Shown here piece after piece: positions 50,519-58,693 of a DNA stretch of 64,000 bases. The notes below the pieces were generated by a model. That model was not told where the DNA came from. It saw only the letters and a program-made list of their open reading frames with translations, and did no database searches. The DNA lies in assembly GCF_003635115.1 (NCBI RefSeq), contig NZ_RBXJ01000003.1, positions 135,324 through 199,323 on the forward strand, in the 5' to 3' direction. Position numbers and translations under genes: made by a program. Origin of the DNA: Microbacterium sp. AG1240. GTDB taxonomy: Bacteria; Actinomycetota; Actinomycetes; Actinomycetales; Microbacteriaceae. Position 1 is the first letter of the stretch. Each line of letters starts with the position of its first letter.

Positions 50519-52069
50519 TCAGAAGAAGCCCATCGCCCCGTCGGCGTACGACACGAGCAGGTTCTTCGTCTGCTGGTAGTGATCCAGCATCCGCAGGTGG
50601 TTCTCGCGCCCGATGCCCGACTGCTTGTACCCGCCGAACGCCGCGTGCGCGGGGTACTGGTGGTAGGTGTTCGTCCACACGCGTCCGGCCTGGATCGCCC
50701 GTCCCGCACGGTAGGCGGTGTCACCGTTGCGGCTCCACACGCCCGCACCGAGGCCGTAGAGACTGTCGTTCGCGATCGACATCGCGTCGTCGAAGTCGTC
50801 GAACGAGGTCACCGACAGCACCGGACCGAAGATCTCCTCCTGGAAGATGCGCATGTCGTTGGTGCCCTCGAAGACGGTCGGGGCGACGTAGTAGCCGCTC
50901 GAGAGCTCGCCTCCCAGGTCGACCCTCTCGCCGCCGGTGAGGAGCTTCGCCCCGCCCTGCTTTCCGATGTCGATGTACGACAGGATCTTCTCGAGCTGAT
51001 CGTTCGAGGCCTGCGCGCCGATCATCGTCTCGGGGTCGAGCGGATTGCCCTGCTTCACCTTCGCGACCCGGTCGAGTCCGTCGGCGAGGAACCCGTCGTA
51101 GATCGAGCGCTGGATGAGCGCTCGCGACGGGCACGTGCAGACCTCGCCCTGGTTCAGCGCGAAGAGCGTGAACCCCTCGAGCGCCTTGTCGTAGTAGGCG
51201 TCGTCGGTCGACCGCGCGACGTCTTCGAAGAACACGTTCGGGCTCTTGCCTCCGAGTTCGAGCGTCACCGGGATGAGGTTCTGCGAGGCGTACTGCATGA
51301 TCAGGCGACCGGTCGTGGTCTCGCCGGTGAACGCGATCTTGCGGATGCGCTTGTGGGAGGCCAGGGGTGCTCCGGCCTCGATGCCGAAACCGTTGACGAT
51401 GTTCACGACCCCGGCCGGCAGCAGATCGCCGATGAGGTCGAAGAGGAACAGGATCGATGCGGGCGTCTGCTCGGCGGGCTTGAGCACGACGCAGTTTCCC
51501 GCGGCGAGCGCCGGGGCGAGCTTCCACGTCGCCATGAGGATGGGGAAGTTCCACGGGATGATCTGTCCCACCACACCGAGCGGTTCGTTGAAGTGGTAGG
51601 CGACCGTGTTCTCGTCGAGCTGACTGAGAGAGCCCTCCTGGGCCCGCAGCACGCCCGCGAAGTAACGGAAGTGGTCGATCGCGAGCGGGATGTCGGCGGC
51701 GAGCGTCTCACGCACCGGCTTGCCGTTCTCCCACGTCTCGGCGACCGCGATCGACTCGAGGTGCTGCTCCATGCGGTCGGCGATCTTGTTGAGGATGATG
51801 CTGCGCTCGGCGGGCGTGGTCTTGCCCCAGCCGGCGAACGCCTTCCACCCGGCGTCGACGGCCCGGTCGATGTCTTCGACCGTGCCTCGGCCGACCTCGC
51901 AGAACGCCTTCCCCGTGATCGGGGTGATGTTCTCGAAGTACTCGCCCTTGACCGGGGCGACCCATTCGCCGCCGATGTAGTGGCCGTACCGGTTGCGATA
52001 CTCGGCGAGCGCACCGCGCTGGCCGGGAGCTGCGTAGACGCTCGAGACGCCCTCTTCGACGATGGTCAT
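50519..52069 (-). CDS. Aldehyde dehydrogenase (AcoD/acetaldehyde type)
   Basis: 516 residues from the ATG at 52069 with AAGGAGA six bases upstream; the longer frame is not needed. Active-site [11 protein letters not shown] (Glu) and [13 protein letters not shown] (Cys nucleophile), NAD loop [14 protein letters not shown]-terminal [17 protein letters not shown]. Converts acetaldehyde or a similar aldehyde to the acid. In operon with the DUF779 gene; a GAF-type regulator is nearby on the same strand. Confidence 0.95.
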   Translation of the reverse strand: MTIVEEGVSSVYAAPGQRGALAEYRNRYGHYIGGEWVAPVKGEYFENITPITGKAFCEVGRGTVEDIDRAVDAGWKAFAGWGKTTPAERSIILNKIADRMEQHLESIAVAETWENGKPVRETLAADIPLAIDHFRYFAGVLRAQEGSLSQLDENTVAYHFNEPLGVVGQIIPWNFPILMATWKLAPALAAGNCVVLKPAEQTPASILFLFDLIGDLLPAGVVNIVNGFGIEAGAPLASHKRIRKIAFTGETTTGRLIMQYASQNLIPVTLELGGKSPNVFFEDVARSTDDAYYDKALEGFTLFALNQGEVCTCPSRALIQRSIYDGFLADGLDRVAKVKQGNPLDPETMIGAQASNDQLEKILSYIDIGKQGGAKLLTGGERVDLGGELSSGYYVAPTVFEGTNDMRIFQEEIFGPVLSVTSFDDFDDAMSIANDSLYGLGAGVWSRNGDTAYRAGRAIQAGRVWTNTYHQYPAHAAFGGYKQSGIGRENHLRMLDHYQQTKNLLVSYADGAMGFF

Positions 52070-52220
52070 GTTGTGTCTCCTTCGACGGTCATGAATCGCC
52101 GCGGCGGCTTCACGGCGGCGATGCCCCGACGGTACGTCGGCGCACGTTGCATCCGGTTGCGCGGATCGAAGGAGACGAACGGATGCTGCGACGGGCACGC
52201 CGCGGCATCCGGAGAGCCGA

Positions 52221-52745
52221 CTACACCTCGGCGTCGACGAGCACCGAGCGCAGCGGCGGCACGTTGCCCTCGTGCAGGTCGAGACCCTCGAGGCGCTCGA
52301 TCGAGACCACCCGGGGAGCGACGGCTCCGCCGTCGGCGACGATCCAGCTGCCGACGAGGAGGAAGGCGTCGTTGCCGGAGGTGACGGGGCCGGTCACCGC
52401 GAAGACGCCGTGCGTGGGCGTCTGGAGAGTGGCGCGCACCGGGGTGCCGTGCGCGAGAGAGCCGGGGTCGACGACCTCCGCATCGGCGTCGGCCTCGGGG
52501 CCGGCCACGCCGAGTTCGATGCGCTGGATCTCGGAGCTCGTCGCCAGGATCACGTCGCCGACGATCGGCTGACCGCCCACCCCGATGCGCACCGGACCCT
52601 CGACGGCGTACAGCCCGTAGCGCGGCGAGCGCACGATCACCCGCGCGATGTCGCCGGAGCGCACCTCGGCGAGCGCCTCGCGGATGCGCGCGACGTCGCG
52701 GCGGGCGCGGGCGGCCGAGAAGATGTCGAGGGTCTGTGCGTCCAT
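52221..52745 (-). CDS. Hypothetical protein with an internal tandem repeat
   Basis: 174 residues. A helical N-terminal part (1-34) is followed by two similar 33-35-residue blocks, at 35-67 ([15 protein letters not shown]...) and 104-138 ([15 protein letters not shown]...), sharing SP/TP-x-x-G-h-h-AV-x-GPV. An acidic linker separates them. This looks like two copies of a small beta-unit. No family recognised. It is located between the aldehyde dehydrogenase and its regulator, 37 bases downstream of the regulator. Confidence 0.72.
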   Translation of the reverse strand: MDAQTLDIFSAARARRDVARIREALAEVRSGDIARVIVRSPRYGLYAVEGPVRIGVGGQPIVGDVILATSSEIQRIELGVAGPEADADAEVVDPGSLAHGTPVRATLQTPTHGVFAVTGPVTSGNDAFLLVGSWIVADGGAVAPRVVSIERLEGLDLHEGNVPPLRSVLVDAEV

Positions 52746-52782
52746 GTCTTCAGCGTAACGACCGCCGCCGACGGCTCCCCGG

Positions 52783-54105
52783 TCAGTGCTGCTCGAGGCG
52801 TTCGATGCGTGCGACCAGCCCGGCGCGTTTGGGCGAGCGCGCCGGAAGCAGTGCCAGGCACAGACGCAGCACCTCGTCGTCGTCCCGCCCGTCGGCGGTG
52901 TCGGCGTAGGCGAGGAGGACGTCGACCCCCGCCTCGGCGATCAGCGCCTCTCTGAGGGCGAGCCGCACCGATTCGCGCACGTCGACGACGCCGGGCGAAG
53001 TCGAGTCGGGCAGCACGGGACCGCGATACGCGGCGAAGGCGACGCGGTGGGCACCGCGATCGAGGAGCGACAGGACGTGATGGGCATCGGTCTCGAGCGG
53101 CGACGGGAGCCGGTAAGGCCGCGAGGTGGGCACGAGACCCGGTGCGATCGGCTCGAGCACGCGGCGCAGACGCACCATCTCCGGGCGCAGGGTCTCGGGC
53201 GTCGCATGGTCGTAGACGAGCTCGCTCAAGGCCTCGGCCGACAACCCTTCGCGGTGCACGGCGAGCATGAGGAGGATCTCGGCGTGGCGTGCCGACATCT
53301 CGACGGCCGTCTCGACGCCGTCGCCCGTCACCTCCAGCAGAGCGCGGTCGCGGCCCAGGGTGCGTAGCATCGCGTCCTGGCGAACCGGCGGTCGGCGCCG
53401 CACGGGTGCGCGACCCGCGGCTGCAGCCCGCGCCCGCAGGCGGGCGACGAGCAGCTCGCCCTCGACCGCCCGAGCCGTCGCGTCGACGAGCAGCTGGGCC
53501 TGCGGTGTGACCGCCTCCACCCCGCCCGTCACATCGATCACTCCGAGCAGCTGTCTCGTCTCCGGGTCGTGCACCGGAGCGGCCGTGCACGACCACGGCT
53601 GCACGAGGCGGTTGTAGTGCTCCGCACCGCGGATCTGCACCGATCGCCCGAGCGCGAGCGCCGTCCCCGGGGCCGACGTGCCGACGGCGTGCTCTGCCCA
53701 GTTCGTCCCCTCCACGAAGCCCATGTCTCCGGTGAGGGATCGCACGTGCCGGTCGCCCTCGACCCACAGCAGTCGCCCTGCCGCGTCGCCGACCGCGACG
53801 ACCACCCCTGATTCCTCCGCCGTGCCGGGCAGCAGCAAAGACCGCACCATCTCCATCACGCCGGCGAGCGGGTGGGTGCGGCGGTAGGCCTCGAGCTCGT
53901 CGCCCACGAGCTCCACCCGGGGCAGTGCCTCCGCTCCCACGAGCGACGCGAGCGAACGGCTCCACGATTCGCGCACGATGCCGCGCACGTCCCCGACCCG
54001 GAGGTCGTCGGCGTTGCCGGAGAGGAACTCCTCGTGAGCACGCTCGATGAGCAGGCGCGAGGTGTCGGGCGCCACCCGCGGCCGGGGAGACCACGATGAG
54101 GACAA
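52783..54105 (-). CDS. GAF-domain transcriptional regulator (AcoR-like without AAA domain)
   Basis: 440 residues. An N-terminal helical part (RLLIERAHEEFLSG, SWSRSLASLVG) precedes a GAF domain (about 100-230) with VAVGDAAGRLLWVEGDRHVRSLTGDMGFVEGTNWAEHAVGTSAPGTALALGRSVQIRGAEHY, typical of AcoR-type acetoin/aldehyde sensors. There is no sigma-54 AAA domain. Instead a C-terminal winged-helix-like region (SARHAEILLMLAVHREGLSAEALSELVYDHATPETLRPEMVRLRRVLEPI) follows. Probably activates the alcohol/aldehyde dehydrogenase genes. Start is TTG 54105 with CGGAG four bases upstream; GTG 54075 is the alternative. Confidence 0.82.
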   Translation of the reverse strand: MSSSWSPRPRVAPDTSRLLIERAHEEFLSGNADDLRVGDVRGIVRESWSRSLASLVGAEALPRVELVGDELEAYRRTHPLAGVMEMVRSLLLPGTAEESGVVVAVGDAAGRLLWVEGDRHVRSLTGDMGFVEGTNWAEHAVGTSAPGTALALGRSVQIRGAEHYNRLVQPWSCTAAPVHDPETRQLLGVIDVTGGVEAVTPQAQLLVDATARAVEGELLVARLRARAAAAGRAPVRRRPPVRQDAMLRTLGRDRALLEVTGDGVETAVEMSARHAEILLMLAVHREGLSAEALSELVYDHATPETLRPEMVRLRRVLEPIAPGLVPTSRPYRLPSPLETDAHHVLSLLDRGAHRVAFAAYRGPVLPDSTSPGVVDVRESVRLALREALIAEAGVDVLLAYADTADGRDDDEVLRLCLALLPARSPKRAGLVARIERLEQH

Positions 54106-54188
54106 GATGCTCCGATCAACGGTGATGGGGCTGACGCCAGTGTAGGCGCGGCCCCGTGGATCGGCTAGGTCGTCGTCATTCCGCTATT

Positions 54189-54207
54189 ACGCAGTGCGTG
54201 GTACCGT
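54189..54207 (+). promoter_or_regulatory. PadR promoter with candidate operator
   Basis: The 11-base palindrome ACGCAGTGCGT (54189-54199) lies just upstream of the -10 candidate TACCGT (54202-54207), 19 bases before the PadR start. Binding there would block the promoter, as expected for autoregulation. Confidence 0.42.
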
Positions 54208-54225
54208 TCGATCGAGAGGAGCCGC

Positions 54226-54582
54226 ATGGACACGACGCAATTGCTCAAGGGGGTGCTCGACGCGGCGGTGCTCGCCGTCGTCCAGCACGACGACGGGTAC
54301 GGCTACGACATCGTTCGCCGCCTGCGCGATGCCGGACTCGGAGACGTCGGCGACGCCTCGGTCTACGGCACCCTCCGCCGCCTGTACGGCGCGGGGGCGC
54401 TGTCGAGCTATGTGGTCCCCTCCGACGGCGGCCCGCACCGCAAGTACTACGCCGTCACGCCGCAGGGTCGCGACATGCTCGCCGCCCAGCGCAGCGACTG
54501 GACGGACTTCAGTCTCGCCATGACGCGCCTGCTCGACGAGAAGGCCCCCACCAAACTGCGCACGATCGGAGAAGCCCGATGA
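54226..54582 (+). CDS. PadR-family transcriptional regulator
   Basis: 118 residues. Winged-helix core LLKGVLDAAVLAVVQHDDGYGYDIVRRLRDAGLGDVGDASVYGTLRRLYGAGALSSYVVPSDGGPHRKYYAVTPQGRDML. GAGGAG site before the ATG. Overlaps the membrane protein gene ATGA; the usual PadR/HAAS-domain membrane protein pairing. Confidence 0.94.
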   Translation: MDTTQLLKGVLDAAVLAVVQHDDGYGYDIVRRLRDAGLGDVGDASVYGTLRRLYGAGALSSYVVPSDGGPHRKYYAVTPQGRDMLAAQRSDWTDFSLAMTRLLDEKAPTKLRTIGEAR

Positions 54583-55631
54583 GCACGATCGACATCTCGC
54601 CCGTCGAGGCCGACATCGCGGCCTTCGCCGCCTCCGTGCGCCGTCGTCTCGACGATCTGCCGGCCGACGAGGTCGACGAGCTGGTCGACGGTCTCCCGGC
54701 CGACATGGCAGATCAGGCCGCCGACAGCGGGGTCGCGTTCGCGCTGCCGGATGCTGCGGCCTATGCCGACGAGCTGCGCGCGGCGGCGGGGCTCCCGCCG
54801 CGGGTCGAACCCGGTCGGGGCCCCGGTCTCGTCGAGCGCGTCGCACGACGATCGAAGTCGCTGACGGGCCGGCTGCGCGCCCACCCCGCGGCGGCGGCGA
54901 CCTGGGACTTCCTCGCAGCGCTGCGCCCGGCGTGGTGGCTCATCCGTGCGGTCGTGGTCTTCGAGGCGATCACGGTGTTCGGCCGCAGCCAGTGGCTCCA
55001 GCTCGACCTGGTGGGCGTGGTCATCCTCGTCGCCTGCGTGATCGTGAGCGTCCAGTGGGGTCGAGGCCGGTGGCTTCCGCGGCAGTGGGGCCGCGGCATC
55101 CTCGTGACCGTCAACCTGGCCGCCTGGGTGCTCCTGCCGATGTTGGTCTTCGGCGCCATGTTCACGTATGCCCAGTGGCGCTCGTACAGTTCGTCGACCC
55201 CCGTCGACTATTCGTCGTCGACCCCCGGCCTCGCGGTCGACGGAGAGCGGGTGCGCAACGTCTTCGCCTACGACGCGGAGGGCAACCCCATCGAGCGTGT
55301 GCAGCTGTTCGATCAGAACGGCCGCCCGCTGACCACCGTCGGGCAGGGAGGTCAGAGCGACGATTTCGACTGGTACTTCTACGGCGGCGGAGGCCCGACA
55401 CCCGTCGGTGAACGCGAGATCGGCCGTCAGCCCGTGTGGAACATCTTCCCGCTGCAGGAGATCGCCGCCGAAGACTGGCTCAGCGGCGACCCCGCGATCG
55501 ACGACGCCGTGGCGCCGACGTTCCCGTTCCCGCAGGTGCCCTCCGTGACGACCGGCGACCCGGCCCCGAACGCGTCGCCCGCTCCCCAGGCCACCTCCTA
55601 CGCCGATCCCACGGCGGCCCCGGCGCCGTAG
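54579..55631 (+). CDS. Membrane protein paired with the PadR regulator
   Basis: 350 residues. N-terminal HAAS-like helical segment (IAAFAASVRRRLDDLPADEVDELVDGLPADMAD), a linker, then three membrane segments (ALRPAWWLIRAVVVFEAITVF, LVGVVILVACVIVSV, GILVTVNLAAWVLLPMLVFGAMFTY). The external C-terminal half has an NVFAYDAEGNPIERVQLFDQNGRPLTT block and a Pro/Ala-rich end. PadR regulators commonly control such membrane proteins, but the role is unknown. Confidence 0.82.
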   Translation: MSTIDISPVEADIAAFAASVRRRLDDLPADEVDELVDGLPADMADQAADSGVAFALPDAAAYADELRAAAGLPPRVEPGRGPGLVERVARRSKSLTGRLRAHPAAAATWDFLAALRPAWWLIRAVVVFEAITVFGRSQWLQLDLVGVVILVACVIVSVQWGRGRWLPRQWGRGILVTVNLAAWVLLPMLVFGAMFTYAQWRSYSSSTPVDYSSSTPGLAVDGERVRNVFAYDAEGNPIERVQLFDQNGRPLTTVGQGGQSDDFDWYFYGGGGPTPVGEREIGRQPVWNIFPLQEIAAEDWLSGDPAIDDAVAPTFPFPQVPSVTTGDPAPNASPAPQATSYADPTAAPAP

Positions 55632-55649
55632 CCCGCCGGGGCCGCATGG

Positions 55650-57092
55650 TCAGCCGCGGGCGGCCCACCATTCGCGCAGGCGCTGCTCCGCGGCGTCCTC
55701 GCCGAGCGGACCCTCGTCGAGGCGCAGCTCGAGCAGGAAACGGTAGGCCTCGCCGACCTCGCGCCCCGGACCGATCGCCAGGATCTCCTGGATGCGGTTG
55801 CCGTCGATCTCGGGGCGGATCGCGTCGATCTGCTCCTGCTCGCGCAGGGTGGCGATGCGTGCCTCGATGTCGTCGTAGGCGAACGAGAGGCGGTCGGCCT
55901 TGCGGCGGTTGCGCGTGGTCACGTCGGCGCGGGTGAGGATGTGCAGCCGCTCGAGTTCGTCGCCGGCATCGCGCACGTACCGGCGCACCGCCGAATCCGT
56001 CCAGGTACCCTCGGCGTAGCCGAAGAACCGCAGGTGCAGCTCGACGAGCCGCGAGACCACGCCGATCGTGTCGGAGTCGAACCTCAGTTCCTGCAGGCGC
56101 TTGCGCGCGAGGCGGGCGCCGCGCACGTCGTGATGGTGGAAGGTCACGCCTCCGCCGGGCTCGAGCCGGCGGGTCGCCGGCTTGCCGATGTCGTGCAGGA
56201 GGGCTGCCAGACGCAGCGGAACGTCGGGGGGAGAACCCGGATGCCTCGACCGCTCGAGCTCGATCGCCTGTCTCAGCACCGTCAGCGAGTGTTCGTAGAC
56301 GTCCTTGTGGTGGTGGTGCTCGTCGACCTCGAGGCGGAGGGCCGGCACCTCCGGCAGGAAGCGGCCGAGCAGGCCCGTCTCATCGAGGATGCGGATGCCC
56401 CGCACCGGGTCGTCGCTCTGCAGCAGTCGGACGAGCTCGCCCTGGATGCGCTCGGGACTCACGATCCGCAGCGATTCGCCGAGCTCGGCCATCGCCTGGA
56501 GCGTCGGCGTCGCGACATCGAAACCGAGCTGCGCCGAGAACCGGGCGGCGCGCAGCATCCGCAGCGGATCGTCGCCGAAGCTCACCGCCGGGTCGGCGGG
56601 GGTGCGCAACGTCTGCGCCAGGAGGTCTTCGACGCCGCCCGTCGGGTCGACGAGGGTCTGCGCCGGCACCCGCAGTGCCATGGAGTTGACCGTGAAGTCA
56701 CGGCGCACGAGGTCGCCGTCGAGGGTGTCACCGAACTCGACGGTCGGCTTGCGTGTCACCCCGTCGTAGCTGTCGGCGCGGTAGGTGGTGACCTCGACCT
56801 GTTCGGTGCCGCCGTCGGGAAGACGCACGCGGGCACCGATCGTGCCGAAATCCCGCCCGATGTCCCACCGCGCCGTCGAGATCGGCGTGATGATGCGGAG
56901 GATGTCGTCGGGGAGCGCGTTCGTGGTGAAGTCGAGGTCGTTGACGGCGCGCCCGATGAGCGCATCGCGCACGGGCCCGCCGACGATCGCCAGTTCGAAA
57001 CCGGCCTCGGCGAAGGCGCGCGCGAGGGTCGCGACGGTCGGGGAGGTGGCGAGCGCGCCCAGACGCGCGACGCCCTCGGCCATGTTGAGCAT
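55650..57092 (-). CDS. cca: CCA tRNA nucleotidyltransferase
   Basis: 480 residues. Nucleotidyltransferase motif VGGPVRDALIGRAVNDLDFTTNAL (Gly-Gly and the Asp pair), ARWDIGRDFGTIGARVRL, DFTVNSMAL and the actinobacterial extra HD domain (LHDIGKPATRRLEPGGGVTFHHHDVRGARLARKRLQEL). Adds CCA to tRNA 3' ends. ATG 57092; ATG 57083 would also fit. Confidence 0.96.
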   Translation of the reverse strand: MLNMAEGVARLGALATSPTVATLARAFAEAGFELAIVGGPVRDALIGRAVNDLDFTTNALPDDILRIITPISTARWDIGRDFGTIGARVRLPDGGTEQVEVTTYRADSYDGVTRKPTVEFGDTLDGDLVRRDFTVNSMALRVPAQTLVDPTGGVEDLLAQTLRTPADPAVSFGDDPLRMLRAARFSAQLGFDVATPTLQAMAELGESLRIVSPERIQGELVRLLQSDDPVRGIRILDETGLLGRFLPEVPALRLEVDEHHHHKDVYEHSLTVLRQAIELERSRHPGSPPDVPLRLAALLHDIGKPATRRLEPGGGVTFHHHDVRGARLARKRLQELRFDSDTIGVVSRLVELHLRFFGYAEGTWTDSAVRRYVRDAGDELERLHILTRADVTTRNRRKADRLSFAYDDIEARIATLREQEQIDAIRPEIDGNRIQEILAIGPGREVGEAYRFLLELRLDEGPLGEDAAEQRLREWWAARG

Positions 57093-57101
57093 TGAACGAG
57101 C

Positions 57102-58625
57102 CTATCCGCGGGTCCAGCCGAGAAATCCGGTGAGCACCAGCTCGCGCACCCGCGGTAGCAGGTCGGCACGCAGCGCGATGGCGTCGACCTCGAGGAGCTG
57201 TGCGATCGCGTCGATCAGCGAACCGAGCGGAAGGTCGCCGTCGCAGGCTCCCACGAGCGCCGCGAGCCCCGGATCGACCGAGAGCGCACGGCCGAAGCCG
57301 CCGCCCTGACGCAGCTCGATGACGGTGGGCTCCTCTTCACCGGGACGGTGGTGGCGCGCCTCGGTGACGTCGGGGGCGACGACCAGGCGTTCACCGGCGA
57401 GCGCGTCGTCATCGAGAGCGGCCAGGCGATCGTGGGCGGCGAGCACCGCGTCGACGTGGGCGCCCAGCGCGCCGTCCCCCGCTCCGAAGGCCGTCTCGTA
57501 GCGGGCGAGGGGTGTCGCACCGGGAGCCGCCCGCCGCAGCACGATGTAGCCGAAGCCGATGCCAGTCACGCCCCGCGTCGCGAAGTCGTCGAGCCACGCG
57601 TCGACCAGGCCGGCGAAGCCGGGTGAACCGGGGAGGGTGCCGCCGTCGCGGATCCACAGCTCGGCGTAGGCGACGGGGTCGAGCCACTCCCGCTCCACCA
57701 CCCACGCATCGAGCGCGACGGGCGAGGCGGCCACCCACTCGCGCACGCGGTCGAGTCCCGCGACGCCGTCGCGGGTCTCCCAGTTGCCGAGCAGCTGTGC
57801 CACGCCGCCGGGTGCGAGGCGCTCCCCGACACCGTGGACGAACGTGGAGACGAGGGCGTCGCCCACCATGCCGCCGTCGCGATACTCGTAGGCGGGCACG
57901 CCGGTCACCCGCGGTGTGATGACGAAGGGCGGGTTCGACACGATGCGGTCGAACACCTCGTCACCCGCCGGGTCGAAGAGGCTGCCCAGGCGCGTCTCGA
58001 TGCCGTCGACGCCGTTGAGCAGCGCGTTCAGTTCTGCGAAGCGGAGCGCCCGCACCGAGACGTCGGTGGCGACGACGCGGTCGACCACCCGCCGCATGCG
58101 CAGCGCCTGGATGCCGCATCCCGTGCCGATGTCGAGACCGGATGCTGCGGGGGCGACCGACTGCAGACGCGCCAGGGTCAGCGATGCTCCCCCGACGCCG
58201 AGCACGTGATCCTCCGGCAGGGCCCCGCCCAGCGCCGCCTCGTCGAGGTCGCTCGCGATCCACCACTCGCCGTCGCCCGTGTCGTCGGAGAACGACTGCG
58301 GTCGCACCAGCACCGCCGGGCGGACCGTGTCGTCCTCGATGGTCGCCAGGCCCAGCCCGGCGAGCCCGGCGGCTCGGGTGACGGGGAGGGCGGCATCGAC
58401 GTGGGCGACGGGCTGGGGGATGCCGAGCGCGAGCAGACGGGCGAGCACCGCCAGGGCGTCTTCGCGCGAGCCGAGCGCTCGAAGCGCCGGCGTGCGCAGG
58501 CCCCGAGCGATGGCGTCGTCGGCTTCTTCGCCCCACGCACCGCGCACCGCATCGGTCGTGAAACCCGCCGCGGCGAGATCGGCGGCGAGCGCGGGAACCG
58601 CGACGGGATCGGGGTGGGGAAGCAT
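57102..58625 (-). CDS. SAM-dependent methyltransferase of the HemK/RsmC type
   Basis: 507 residues. N-terminal DUF7059-like helical domain (1-130), then a class I methyltransferase core with motif I LDIGTGCGIQALR, RVVATDVSVRALRFAE and the NPPF motif in VSNPPFVITPR, which points to amino-group methylation of RNA bases or a protein Gln. A long C-terminal domain (about 330-507) is of unknown function. Just downstream of DUF6049-murJ on the opposite strand, a constant neighbour in Microbacteriaceae. GAGAAT about 6 bases before ATG suggests a leaderless start. Confidence 0.85.
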   Translation of the reverse strand: MLPHPDPVAVPALAADLAAAGFTTDAVRGAWGEEADDAIARGLRTPALRALGSREDALAVLARLLALGIPQPVAHVDAALPVTRAAGLAGLGLATIEDDTVRPAVLVRPQSFSDDTGDGEWWIASDLDEAALGGALPEDHVLGVGGASLTLARLQSVAPAASGLDIGTGCGIQALRMRRVVDRVVATDVSVRALRFAELNALLNGVDGIETRLGSLFDPAGDEVFDRIVSNPPFVITPRVTGVPAYEYRDGGMVGDALVSTFVHGVGERLAPGGVAQLLGNWETRDGVAGLDRVREWVAASPVALDAWVVEREWLDPVAYAELWIRDGGTLPGSPGFAGLVDAWLDDFATRGVTGIGFGYIVLRRAAPGATPLARYETAFGAGDGALGAHVDAVLAAHDRLAALDDDALAGERLVVAPDVTEARHHRPGEEEPTVIELRQGGGFGRALSVDPGLAALVGACDGDLPLGSLIDAIAQLLEVDAIALRADLLPRVRELVLTGFLGWTRG

Positions 58626-58680
58626 CCGTCCATTCTCCCGTTTCCCGCCGCGCGCGCAGGGCTCGCAGAGCCGTGGACCG

Positions 58681-58686
58681 TACAAT
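58681..58686 (+). promoter_or_regulatory. Leaderless -10 element of the DUF6049-murJ operon
   Basis: TACAAT followed by seven bases and a GTG in frame (58694). It is the best example in the window of the TANNNT-plus-7 leaderless pattern. Confidence 0.65.
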
Positions 58687-58693
58687 CGCACCG

